DNA of 63,391 bases from assembly GCF_001444505.1 (NCBI RefSeq), contig NZ_LNDJ01000129.1:1-63391 (forward strand), read 5' to 3'. The notes below the pieces were generated by a model. The model had not been told where the DNA came from. It ran no database searches and saw only the letters and a list, made by a program, of their open reading frames with translations. Positions 1 through 8,415 of the stretch are shown in pieces (the first letter of the stretch is position 1; each line of letters opens with the position of its first letter). The position numbers and the translations under genes were made by a program. Source of the stretch: Psychrobacter piscatorii (GTDB lineage: Bacteria > Pseudomonadota > Gammaproteobacteria > Pseudomonadales > Moraxellaceae).

Positions 1-140
1 TATATAGATTTACACTTGGCTGTCAAACGCTATTTTTCAATTTTTTAAATATTTTTCAATTTTATATCAAAATTTTTAGCAAGCATATGTTTTTATTGAT
101 TTTATATTTTCATAAAAAATCATTTTTTTAGACTCGATAC

Positions 141-626
141 TTACTTATTGGTTAATGCTTGCTCAATGTCTTCTTTGATGGCATCTGGCTTGGTCGTTGG
201 CGCATAACGATCGATGACCTGCCCTTTGCTATCGATTAAAAACTTGGTGAAATTCCATTTGATGCCATCTGTCAGTAGGCCGCCTTTTTGGTCTTTAAGC
301 CAGTCATAGATAGGATGAGCGTCTGCGCCATTGACATCAATTTTCGCCATCATAGGAAAGCTGACACCATAGTTTTTTTGACAAAACGCGCCGATCTCAT
401 CATTGCTACCGGGATCTTGGCTGCCAAATTGATTACAAGGAAAGCCGATAACGACTAGCCCTTGATCTTTGTATTGTTGATATAACGATTCTAACCCTTC
501 GAACTGCGGAGTGAATCCACATTTGCTTGCCGTATTAACGATTAGCAATACTTTATCTTTATACTCGGAAAACGCTTGCGAGCTGCCGTCCATACGCTCA
601 GCGGTGAAGTCATAAATAGTACTCAT
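141..626 (-). CDS. Glutathione peroxidase family thiol peroxidase
   Basis: A 161-residue protein of the glutathione peroxidase family (BtuE/Gpx type), which reduces hydrogen or organic peroxides with glutathione or, in many bacterial members, thioredoxin. The peroxidatic Cys is C36 in the motif ASKCGFT. The conserved FPCNQFG block follows at about residues 62-68 and the WNFTKFL block carries the catalytic Trp and Asn. It has Cys rather than selenocysteine, full family length and no signal peptide, so it should be cytosolic. I chose the ATG at 626 over the adjacent one at 629 because AAGGAT then sits at a better distance. It is transcribed toward the window edge, after msrB on the same strand, and both genes repair or remove oxidants. 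True electron donor not determinable. Confidence 0.93.
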   Translation of the reverse strand: MSTIYDFTAERMDGSSQAFSEYKDKVLLIVNTASKCGFTPQFEGLESLYQQYKDQGLVVIGFPCNQFGSQDPGSNDEIGAFCQKNYGVSFPMMAKIDVNGADAHPIYDWLKDQKGGLLTDGIKWNFTKFLIDSKGQVIDRYAPTTKPDAIKEDIEQALTNK

Positions 627-716
627 CATCTATCCTTAAATTGAGAATTTTATTATTTTGATTATTTGTTTCAATAACGCCGTTTTCTTTATCACATGAA
701 TATTAGAAACCCTTGA

Positions 717-738
717 AAAGGAAGCACTCTGTACTTCC
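717..738 (-). terminator. Weak hairpin after msrB
   Basis: Read on the minus strand, GGAAGTAC and GCTTCC form a short imperfect stem followed by TTTTC. It lies just past the msrB stop and before the peroxidase gene. The stem is short, so this is a weak call. Confidence 0.35.
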
Positions 739-769
739 CCTCTCACACTTCTAAAATCAGATAAAGGAC

Positions 770-1195
770 TTACTTCTCAGATTTATCTAAATCAATAGAT
801 ACTGAGTTGATACAATAGCGCATACCTGTCGTCTCACGTGGACCATCAGGGAACACGTGCCCTAAATGTGCACCGCAGTTGCTACAGGTCACTTCGGTAC
901 GAATCATACCCAATGAGTTGTCAACATGCTCGTCTATCGCGCTGTTATCAATCCCTTGATCGAAACTTGGCCAACCACAACCCGCATCAAACTTGTTGCT
1001 TGAATCAAACAAACTGGCACCGCAGCCTTTACAGCGATAAACACCATCATCAGTTGCATCGTTATAAACACCTGTAAATGGACGCTCTGTACCCTTCTCA
1101 CGCATCACATGATACTCGTCAGCGCTCAAACGCTCTTTCCAATCAGCTTCGGTCAATTGGCTAATTTCTTCTTTACTTAATTGATTGTCTTGCAT
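770..1195 (-). CDS. msrB: Peptide-methionine (R)-S-oxide reductase MsrB
   Basis: A 141-residue MsrB, which reduces the R epimer of methionine sulfoxide in proteins using thioredoxin. Two CxxC pairs, C55/C58 and C104/C107, form the structural zinc site. The catalytic Cys is C128 in MRYCINS, and the GCGWPSFD and [10 protein letters not shown] blocks are intact. There is no export signal, so it is the cytosolic form. Start: AGGGAAAATT precedes the ATG, a good ribosome site. MsrA is not in the window. The neighbouring glutathione peroxidase on the same strand gives a small oxidative-repair pair, but 143 bp and a possible hairpin separate them. Confidence 0.97.
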   Translation of the reverse strand: MQDNQLSKEEISQLTEADWKERLSADEYHVMREKGTERPFTGVYNDATDDGVYRCKGCGASLFDSSNKFDAGCGWPSFDQGIDNSAIDEHVDNSLGMIRTEVTCSNCGAHLGHVFPDGPRETTGMRYCINSVSIDLDKSEK

Positions 1196-1430
1196 AATTT
1201 TCCCTTATTCGATTATTTATTATCTAATCTCTATCACTATTTTATCGCCATATTATTATAAAAACGATGGGTTATATGTGAAGATTCACGACTCACTATT
1301 CAAGGCATGTTCAAAAAGAGGACTGCCAATGCTATGTGATTTTCAGTGCTTTGAGCAGCACCCTTCGAATAAAATACAGTCAATAATATTCACTTATCTA
1401 TAGATATGAGCATCAAGGGGAAAAGACACA

Positions 1431-1512
1431 ATATTGCAAGTTATTCTTGCATTTTATAAAAAGCGTTTCTATCTCTTGCAATATCTTTTGTAATGCAATA
1501 ATATCTTGCACT
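1431..1512. promoter_or_regulatory. Cluster of TGCAAG / CTTGCA motifs, candidate operator
   Basis: In an 82-bp AT-rich stretch upstream of the XRE-AlaA gene, CTTGCA occurs at 1446, 1475 and 1505, TGCAAG at 1435 and TGCAA at 1494. The first two form an inverted repeat (ATTGCAAG, 5 nt, CTTGCATT). Such a cluster fits an operator for a helix-turn-helix protein. The binding protein is unknown; autoregulation by the XRE domain is only a guess. Elsewhere in the 1196-1586 gap I see no gene. Confidence 0.35.
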
Positions 1513-1586
1513 GGTAAGTTATGAAAACAATATTCAATTTTGTATCATCTATACACGTTCACTGATTGATAAAGGCTCAAATAACA

Positions 1587-3230
1587 ATGTCCGATAGCAA
1601 TAGTAAAAGCACGCAAGCAGAGCGGCTAGTACAGCTACGCCGAGACAAAGGATTTACCGCAGAGCAGCTAGCACAAGCAATGACAGCCGCTGGTGCAAAG
1701 GTCAGTCGCGGAGCTATCTCCAACTGGGAGCGCGGCACTAACGGTATCGTCTCATCGAAGCTACCGACACTGGCTCGTATTTTAGGCTGTAGCGAAGGCT
1801 ATCTCTTGCGCGGTGATCTTCAAAGTGAAGATACTAGTATGCTTTTATCCGAAGACAACTATTTATCTCAAAGTATGGATTTAGAGACAGCTCACGCTTC
1901 AACTAGCCCATCAGACAATGGGGCAGCTAAGACTCAGCTTGAGACTTTTCCCGACACCGATAAACATTCACAAACCTACCCGACAAAGGGTCACGCTATG
2001 AACACCATAAAAAAATCCAATAAATTACAAAACGTCTGCTACGACATTCGCGGCCCCCTACTCCAAACTGCCAATAAAATGGAAGCAGAGGGTAAGCGCA
2101 TACTGAAGCTAAATGTAGGCAATCCAGCGCCGTTTGGTTTAGAAGCGCCACATGAAATCTTGCGTGACGTGGCGATGAATTTATCTGAGGCAACGGGTTA
2201 TTCGGACTCACAAGGGATTTTTTCGGCGCGCAAAGCCATTTTGCAATATTACCAGTCTAAAGGCCTCTTATCAGCAGTTGATGTACGTGACGTCTATCTG
2301 GGTAATGGTGTGTCTGAGTTGATTGTGATGACCATGCAAGCGCTAATGAACGATGGCGATGAAGTCCTGATTCCGATGCCAGATTACCCACTTTGGACAG
2401 CAGCGGCTAACCTCGCTGGCGGCACCGCTGTGCATTATCGCTGTAATGAAGCAGACAACTGGCATCCTGATGTTGAGGATATTAAATCTAAAATCACTAG
2501 CAAAACAAAGGGCATCGTGGTTATCAACCCCAATAACCCGACAGGCTCCCTTTATAGCGATGAGTTATTAAAGCAAATTATCGAAGTCGCGAAAGAGCAC
2601 AACTTAATCATCATGGCGGACGAGATTTACGATCGTATTCTCTATGATAATAATGTACATACACCGATGAGCACCTTGACCGATGAAGTACTGGTACTGT
2701 CGTATAATGGGTTATCAAAATCGCACCGTATTGCCGGATTTCGCTCAGGCTGGATGATGGTGTCTGGACGCAAACAGCACGCGACTGACTTTATTGAAGG
2801 CTTGGATATGCTGGCATCCATGCGCCTTTGCTCGAATGTTCAAGGACAGTATGCCATCCAAACAGCGATGGGCGGTCATCAGAGTATGCAAGACTTGACC
2901 TCCGAAACAGGTCGCCTATATAAACAGCGCGAAATGGCGGTTTCACGTCTCAATGCGATTAAAGGCATTTCTTGTACCATGCCGCAAGGTGCGTTTTACT
3001 GTTTTCCAAAAATGGATCCAGAGGTTTACCCTATCACGGATGATATGGACTTTATGATGGACTTACTCGTCGAAGAAAACGTGTTGATGGTGCAAGGCAC
3101 AGGCTTCAACTGGGACAAACCCGATCATTTTCGTTTGGTCTTTTTGCCTAACTTGCTTGATTTAGAAAATGCGATGGATAGATTGGACCGATTTTTTGCA
3201 AAAAAACGCCAGCAGTTTGGCACTGAGTAA
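1587..3230 (+). CDS. XRE helix-turn-helix domain fused to AlaA-type aminotransferase
   Basis: A 547-residue protein. Roughly residues 10-80 form a Cro/C1 (XRE) helix-turn-helix with the pattern ERLVQLRRDKGFTAEQLA...AISNWERG...LARILGCSEGYLL. A polar linker of about 60 residues follows, then a complete class I/II PLP aminotransferase closely resembling E. coli AlaA (glutamate-pyruvate transaminase making alanine). The PLP lysine lies in NGLSKSHR (DNA 2718-2720), and NPNNPTG and ADEIYD are present. The ATG at 1587 is chosen; an in-frame TTG exists at 1566. An internal ATG at 1998 (MNTIKKSNKL) aligns with the start of ordinary AlaA, has AAAGGG 7 nt upstream, and would give a 410-residue enzyme with the lysine at residue 241, close to where I expect it in AlaA. 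The gene may therefore make two products. Regulatory role of the HTH is inferred. Confidence 0.9.
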   Translation: MSDSNSKSTQAERLVQLRRDKGFTAEQLAQAMTAAGAKVSRGAISNWERGTNGIVSSKLPTLARILGCSEGYLLRGDLQSEDTSMLLSEDNYLSQSMDLETAHASTSPSDNGAAKTQLETFPDTDKHSQTYPTKGHAMNTIKKSNKLQNVCYDIRGPLLQTANKMEAEGKRILKLNVGNPAPFGLEAPHEILRDVAMNLSEATGYSDSQGIFSARKAILQYYQSKGLLSAVDVRDVYLGNGVSELIVMTMQALMNDGDEVLIPMPDYPLWTAAANLAGGTAVHYRCNEADNWHPDVEDIKSKITSKTKGIVVINPNNPTGSLYSDELLKQIIEVAKEHNLIIMADEIYDRILYDNNVHTPMSTLTDEVLVLSYNGLSKSHRIAGFRSGWMMVSGRKQHATDFIEGLDMLASMRLCSNVQGQYAIQTAMGGHQSMQDLTSETGRLYKQREMAVSRLNAIKGISCTMPQGAFYCFPKMDPEVYPITDDMDFMMDLLVEENVLMVQGTGFNWDKPDHFRLVFLPNLLDLENAMDRLDRFFAKKRQQFGTE

Positions 3231-3246
3231 ATATTCATATGACATT

Positions 3247-3287
3247 AAAAAACGCTTATCGGCATCATGCTGATAAGCGTTTTTTAT
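3247..3287. terminator. Bidirectional terminator between alaA-type gene and pit
   Basis: Perfect stem AACGCTTATC/GATAAGCGTT flanked by an A-tract on the left and a T-tract on the right. It can end the plus-strand aminotransferase transcript and the convergent phosphate transporter transcript. Confidence 0.9.
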
Positions 3288-3330
3288 GGCTCTAGAATAA
3301 GCTTTAGTGCAGAGCTCTAGCGCCTTAAGA

Positions 3331-4938
3331 TTAAAAAATATTGCTCAATACAATATAGCTGATTGCTGATAGACCAGCAGCAACTGGCAAGGTGATGACC
3401 CATGCCAAACCGATTGGTTTCATGAGCGCCCAATTGGTATCTTTATTGACCATACCAATACCCAGTACAGCCCCAACCAAGGTATGCGTGCTTGATACAG
3501 GAAGACCCATCGTTGATGCGCCCATAACGACAGCAGCAGCGGCCAGCTCAGCTGAGAATCCAGAAGCTGGATGCATCTTCGCTAGATTGGTACCGACAGT
3601 TTGAATGACTTCTTTACCGATAAACCAAAGACCAACAATCAGTGCCACACCAAAAGTCAGCATAACAGCAGGTGGTACAGCCGCTTCGGTCGAGATGCTA
3701 TTGGTACGAATGACATCCATAATCGCAGCAAAAGGACCAACCGCGTTGGCAATATCGTTTGAGCCGTGACTAAAAGCAAATGCTGACGCGGTAAAGACCT
3801 GCATCCAGCTAAACATAATAAAGGTGGCTTTGGTCAGATCCTCTTTGTGCTTGCCGCGGATACTCTTAGTATAAATATAAGTCGCAAGCCATACTAACGC
3901 TGCTATCATCCCCATGATTAAAAAGCCTTGCAGCGTCGTCATACCATTATTGACGTTTTTCAAACCTTTAAAGATAACCAAGGAGGCCATAACTGCACCG
4001 CCCGCAGCCGCAATAATAGGCACCCATTGCTTCAATGCTTTTAAGGTATCGAGGTTGCTGCGCTCGTTTTCAAGCTTATAAAGTTCTTTGTAATAATCCG
4101 TCTCTAAATCTTCAACCAAGCAATCATCATCTTTATAGATTTCTTGATCTCGTAGCATCGCTGACGTATAAGCCAACTGCTCTGACTCGGTTAGACCATC
4201 CAAAAACTCTTTATGGTTTTGCTTTAATACTTTTTTATTGGCTTTTAGCTCACCAATATGCGCTTCTGTTCTATCATTATATTCAATGATATTTTTCTTG
4301 ATTTGGCCATATAGTAGATAAGACAAAACGCCGCCTAGTAACGGTGATAGAACCCAAGAGATAGCGATAGTGCCAATCTTGCCCCAATTTACCGTTGATA
4401 ACGCCATTTCAGTACCACCTAACGTGATACCCAATACGATGGAGCTACCCACCACGCCGCCAATAATCGCATGGGTGGTCGACACTGGCAGACCTTTTTT
4501 GGTAGCAAATAACAACCAAAACGCAGCAGCAAACAACGCTGAGAGCATGACATAAATAAACTGGTTGGGCTCGACTGAGAGGCCATCTAAATCGACAATA
4601 CCGCTTCGGATGGTATCGGTTACTTCACCACCTGCCAGTACGGCACCCGACACCTCAAATATCGCTGCGATACCCAATGCTTGCGGGATAGTCAGCGTTC
4701 CTGCACCCACTGAAGTACCAAAGGAGTTGGCGACATCGTTACCACCGATATTAAATGCCATAAAGACACCAAACGCGGTCGCTACAATAAATAGCGTCGT
4801 TTGCTGACGCATGGTGTAATCTAAACCCCACCACAAAAAGTAGATGGTCATCGCAATCAATAAAATGGCAAAAAATAGATTTACTTTCATAGAGCCGACT
4901 GATTGTGTTGGCCCTGTAGAACTGTTGCTAATACCCAT
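3331..4938 (-). CDS. PiT family inorganic phosphate transporter
   Basis: A 535-residue inner-membrane carrier of the PiT family (Pfam PHO4), which imports phosphate, probably as a neutral metal-phosphate, by cation symport. The two inverted family signatures are visible: GGNDVANSFGTSVG near residue 65 and SHGSNDIANAVGPFA near residue 390, with PVSTTHAIIGG and PVSSTHTLVGA following each half. Between the halves is a hydrophilic stretch of about 90 charged residues (about 215-305), as in PitA-like members. Many PiT genes are paired with a DUF47/PhoU-like gene; none is here. Start: AGGACG about 11 nt before the ATG. The next gene on the same strand is a polyphosphate kinase, a suggestive phosphate-metabolism neighbour, but 670 bp and a terminator separate them. 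Confidence 0.95.
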   Translation of the reverse strand: MGISNSSTGPTQSVGSMKVNLFFAILLIAMTIYFLWWGLDYTMRQQTTLFIVATAFGVFMAFNIGGNDVANSFGTSVGAGTLTIPQALGIAAIFEVSGAVLAGGEVTDTIRSGIVDLDGLSVEPNQFIYVMLSALFAAAFWLLFATKKGLPVSTTHAIIGGVVGSSIVLGITLGGTEMALSTVNWGKIGTIAISWVLSPLLGGVLSYLLYGQIKKNIIEYNDRTEAHIGELKANKKVLKQNHKEFLDGLTESEQLAYTSAMLRDQEIYKDDDCLVEDLETDYYKELYKLENERSNLDTLKALKQWVPIIAAAGGAVMASLVIFKGLKNVNNGMTTLQGFLIMGMIAALVWLATYIYTKSIRGKHKEDLTKATFIMFSWMQVFTASAFAFSHGSNDIANAVGPFAAIMDVIRTNSISTEAAVPPAVMLTFGVALIVGLWFIGKEVIQTVGTNLAKMHPASGFSAELAAAAVVMGASTMGLPVSSTHTLVGAVLGIGMVNKDTNWALMKPIGLAWVITLPVAAGLSAISYIVLSNIF

Positions 4939-5180
4939 ACGTTAATACGTCCTGCGTAAGCTGATTGAAATTATATGCGATTAGTAACATTGCGCAGCCA
5001 TACATGTGAGTTTTAAAACCACACACTAAAGTAGCATGATGATACATGCGCAACGTGCTTTTTAAACAATGAATACTAAACAATAATGTTTAGCGGATTT
5101 TGCTGCCGTACCTTAGAATCATTCATCTATGCTTGATTCAGGGTGCTGATACGCTTCTCTGTAAAAACGCATCACATATC

Positions 5181-5233
5181 AAAAAGCCGCAAGGTATATT
5201 GCCCAATCATTTGATTACAGCATCTTGCGGCTT
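5181..5233 (-). terminator. Terminator of the PPK2 gene
   Basis: On the minus strand AAGCCGCAAG (from 5233) pairs perfectly with CTTGCGGCTT (to 5184) around a loop of about 30 nt, followed by a T-tract. It lies about 375 bp past the PPK2 stop, so the transcript has a long 3' end or an earlier unrecognised stop. Confidence 0.65.
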
Positions 5234-5255
5234 ATCTTTCTGGTGATGTTACGGT

Positions 5256-5328
5256 CTTTATCAGTACATTTTTTATCAATACAGTGTTTATCAATACAGT
5301 GTTTATCAATACAGTGTTTATCAATACT
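5256..5328. repeat. 15-bp tandem repeat, about five copies
   Basis: Unit GTTTATCAATACAGT. Copies start at 5256 (degenerate), 5271, 5286, 5301 and 5316 (partial). The middle two are identical and units abut without spacers. It lies in the 4939-5608 gap, in which I see no gene. Confidence 0.9.
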
Positions 5329-5608
5329 TAGATACGGCGATAATGTCTTTTAAATATCTGTACCCATCATAAGATATGCATCTGTCAGCACATTTTATGA
5401 CAGGGTAAAGACAATTGCGGCCCTATTATATTAAATATAATCACATAATGCATAATGATATTGCAAGATTTGTAACTGTGAGCGTGTCCACAGAATTCAT
5501 CCTTTATCAATGACAGATTAGATTTCGTATGTTTCCCTAAGCAAAATTGGGAAAAAATGGTTTTTCAAAAGTACAAGCAACCTGTAAATCTTAGTTATTT
5601 TGTGATAG

Positions 5609-7288
5609 CTATTTGCCATCAGATGCTTCCGATAACTGCTGTATCGCATGATCTAAGACGTCTAAACGCGCTTGTCGCTTTTCATTGGTCGCGATAATAC
5701 ACCATGGCGCTGTTTTTGTATCGGTGCGTGCCAGCATATCTGCTGCAGATTGCACGTAATCTGACCATTTATCACGATTGCGCCAATCATCATCAGTGAG
5801 TTTGAATTGCTTGTGCGGTGTATCTTGACGGGCTTCGAAGCGTTTTAGCTGCTCTTTTTTATCAATAGCTAACCAATATTTGATGACCAGTGTCCCAGCC
5901 TCCACTAAGTCTGATTCAAAACGATTGATTTCATCATAGGCACGCTGCCACTCCTCATCGGTGGCAAACCCTTCAATACGTTCAACCAGCACGCGCCCAT
6001 ACCAAGTGCGATCGAAGATAGCGATACGGCTAACATGATTCGTTTGCTCATTAGGTAATTTCGTCCAAAAGCGCCATAAATAAGGGTGTTGAGTCTCGTA
6101 TAACATCGGTGCGCCGATATTGTAAATTTGATATTCACGTGGATCGAGTGCGGCAACTAGCCTTTTGATTGCGCCTCCTTTCCCAGCCGCATCCATGCCC
6201 TCAAAGGCAAAGACAACATGACGACCTTGACGCGCCCGTAGTAATTCAGCGAGACGTGTTTGCTTCTTTGCCAAAGCATCATTATATTCAGACTTACTAA
6301 TCTTTGAATCATCAATATTGGTCAAGCTTTTCGGTATCTTTACCGGTTCAAACGGCGCCTGTTCAACTTTTGGTTTGGATTTTTTTGTCTTGGACGATGA
6401 TTTTTTTTCTGTAGATTCAGTTGTACTGGTACGACTACTAACGAGCGCCATTTGCATCGCATGTAAGACTTCATGACAAAAATCATCAGCCGCTGCCGAT
6501 TTATCATCACCATCGATGATGATCCAGTCATCTTGTTGCCGTAAGAGAGTGGCTGCAACCTCATTAAATTTTTCGATCACTGTTTTGCTGTTCCAGTCAA
6601 TTTGATACAAAAACTGCGGATCAGCCTCACTATCTTGTAGACGGCTATGCAGTGTTTCCATATCCACATGGAACCAGCATTTCAGTAGCCTAGTGTGATT
6701 GGCTATAAGATCCTGCTCAAATGCTTTGAGCTCAGCTAACTGCTGCTGTAAATAGGCTTGCCATTTCGCAATAGGAAGCGCATTTTTATCGATATGCTTT
6801 TGATTTTTCGATTGCTTCTTTTTATCTTCATTATTTGATGTTGCTATGCGCATGACGTTGTATAACAAGTCAGCATACCAATTACCAAAATAAACCATCA
6901 CATCGCCATGGCGCGGCATCGCGCCGGTATGAACTTGCCAAATAGGCTGATAGCTTAGCGGCGCATGGCCGACGGTTGCCTCAACTTTAAGCAATCTTGG
7001 ATCGACCCATTGCCTCAATTGCTTAACAGCGGTACCCTTGCCTGCCTGCTCCATCCCATTAACGAGTACCAACAGCCCCGTTGGTTTATTGAGCGTTGGC
7101 GGTTTCTGTTGCCGGGTGGCTCTTAGCGCATACTGCGCCGTAACCAAGGCGAGCCTAAGGGCGTCCTTGTCCATAGAAAACTGACTCAAAGGATTGGGCG
7201 TTAGGCGCTCCTCGACGACTTGCTCACTAAACTGCGAACTGACCGCTTGTGGTGCCTCTGGTTCAGTAGTATCATTTTTTTGGGACAT
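5609..7288 (-). CDS. Polyphosphate kinase 2, two-domain (polyphosphate:AMP phosphotransferase type)
   Basis: About 559 residues with two PPK2 domains in tandem, the layout of polyphosphate:AMP phosphotransferase (Pap), which makes ADP from AMP with polyphosphate. The N-terminal domain has Walker A NGMEQAGKGTAVKQL near residue 75; the C-terminal domain has FEGMDAAGKGGAIKRL near residue 360, followed by DPREYQIYNIGAP and FDRTWYGRVLVER. A Lys/Ser-rich linker at about 285-320 joins them. I chose the ATG at 7288 (MSQKN) over the GTG at 7300. Cytosolic. The large minus-strand neighbour is a phosphate transporter. Whether this enzyme prefers AMP or nucleoside diphosphates cannot be read from the sequence. 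Confidence 0.93.
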   Translation of the reverse strand: MSQKNDTTEPEAPQAVSSQFSEQVVEERLTPNPLSQFSMDKDALRLALVTAQYALRATRQQKPPTLNKPTGLLVLVNGMEQAGKGTAVKQLRQWVDPRLLKVEATVGHAPLSYQPIWQVHTGAMPRHGDVMVYFGNWYADLLYNVMRIATSNNEDKKKQSKNQKHIDKNALPIAKWQAYLQQQLAELKAFEQDLIANHTRLLKCWFHVDMETLHSRLQDSEADPQFLYQIDWNSKTVIEKFNEVAATLLRQQDDWIIIDGDDKSAAADDFCHEVLHAMQMALVSSRTSTTESTEKKSSSKTKKSKPKVEQAPFEPVKIPKSLTNIDDSKISKSEYNDALAKKQTRLAELLRARQGRHVVFAFEGMDAAGKGGAIKRLVAALDPREYQIYNIGAPMLYETQHPYLWRFWTKLPNEQTNHVSRIAIFDRTWYGRVLVERIEGFATDEEWQRAYDEINRFESDLVEAGTLVIKYWLAIDKKEQLKRFEARQDTPHKQFKLTDDDWRNRDKWSDYVQSAADMLARTDTKTAPWCIIATNEKRQARLDVLDHAIQQLSEASDGK

Positions 7289-7626
7289 GATTGGACTCAC
7301 TTTTATTGTTATTGAATGATATTGTTATTACACTGCTTTGCCATTGAACAATATTAGATACTCTCGCTCGGCAGACTCTTTTTGATACTGCGTTTTATGC
7401 TAGAGTAATTTCATAAAGCTATTTCATCATAGCATTGCGCCAATCGAGTAAATAATATTGCTATGTAACAGTTTGGCATTTGTATTCTCATTTATTTTCT
7501 TTTATGGTGAACACAATTTTTAATACTTGCTAAAATAGCTATTCAAAAGCCTATGCGGTTAAACAACCACAATAACGCTGCCTCAAATTTTCAATATTAT
7601 CTATTTTTATTATAGGATTTACTGCC
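7289..7626. other. Divergent intergenic region, no gene seen
   Basis: AT-rich spacer between the minus-strand PPK2 gene and the plus-strand gene at 7627. It must hold both promoters. I see no open frame, convincing hairpin or repeat. Confidence 0.6.
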
Positions 7627-8331
7627 ATGACCGCTCTAGCCGACTTGCAACAGCATTTGACACGTTTTTGGGCTCTGCCTCACCATGAAAATGACGTATT
7701 GAGAGCCAAGCTCAACGAAGTACAAACATGGCAACAAGTACGTATCCGTCACACCCATCGTGCACTATTTGAACAACCCAAAAACCAGCTAATGGCAGAT
7801 TATTTTTTAACGAAGTTATATGGTGGTGATGAGTTCGAGATACTAGCAAAACAACTGGCCCGTATCCTGCCAAAAGCCAAAAAACTAGAACGTCTTGCCA
7901 AAGAGTCTGCATTAGAAGCTGGTAGCATGGGTATTCAAGCAGCAATTTTGGCCATTGAGCTGGATCTACATTTGGCTGAGTGGCTACTCGATCAAAACTT
8001 ACCAGTGAACGCAGACAATATGCTAGCTGCCTACCGTGCGGTTGATGAGGAAGCTGAACGCCGAGTACAGATTGCCAACCTAAAAGACGTTTGTTACCGC
8101 ACTGACAAACACTTAAATACTTTTATGCTCAAAAAGGCCTTTGCATTGGCAAAAGGTGCTGCTTATCGCAGCAATTACCAGCCACTTTATGATTTCATCG
8201 ACGCAGGCTTCAAAGCTATGAAACCTTTAAGTAGCGTAAGCAGTTTTATTGAACCGTTTTGTGAACGTGAACTGCTAATTGTTGATGAAGTACATAATGG
8301 CGGTAAGCCAGTAGGGTTTGGTGTATCATAG
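7627..8331 (+). CDS. Conserved helical protein of unknown function
   Basis: A 234-residue soluble protein I cannot assign. It is rich in Leu, Ala, Lys and Glu and should be nearly all alpha-helical, with no signal peptide or membrane segment. The C-terminus reads SFIEPFCERELLIVDEVHNGG; a resemblance to proteins named in databases for an 'FFLEE' motif is a tentative recollection, not a match I can verify. Start: TAGGATTT upstream of the ATG. It sits 84 bp ahead of ubiE on the same strand with no terminator between, so it may be co-transcribed with the ubiquinone genes, but nothing in the protein suggests a quinone enzyme. Confidence 0.75.
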   Translation: MTALADLQQHLTRFWALPHHENDVLRAKLNEVQTWQQVRIRHTHRALFEQPKNQLMADYFLTKLYGGDEFEILAKQLARILPKAKKLERLAKESALEAGSMGIQAAILAIELDLHLAEWLLDQNLPVNADNMLAAYRAVDEEAERRVQIANLKDVCYRTDKHLNTFMLKKAFALAKGAAYRSNYQPLYDFIDAGFKAMKPLSSVSSFIEPFCERELLIVDEVHNGGKPVGFGVS

Positions 8332-8415
8332 AATCAATACGCTAAATAGCTAATTAATTCTTGGCATATCTCAGGCTGTACATAGCCTAATAAAAACAAA
8401 CCTTAGGATAATGTG

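Noticed and set aside
1185..1403. 72-residue frame between msrB and the fusion gene
   Set aside because: Overlaps the msrB start on the opposite strand, no ribosome site, Ile/Tyr/Ser composition of AT-rich noncoding DNA.
5256..5328. Possible CRISPR array
   Set aside because: Units are 15 bp and directly adjacent, with no spacers and no cas genes.
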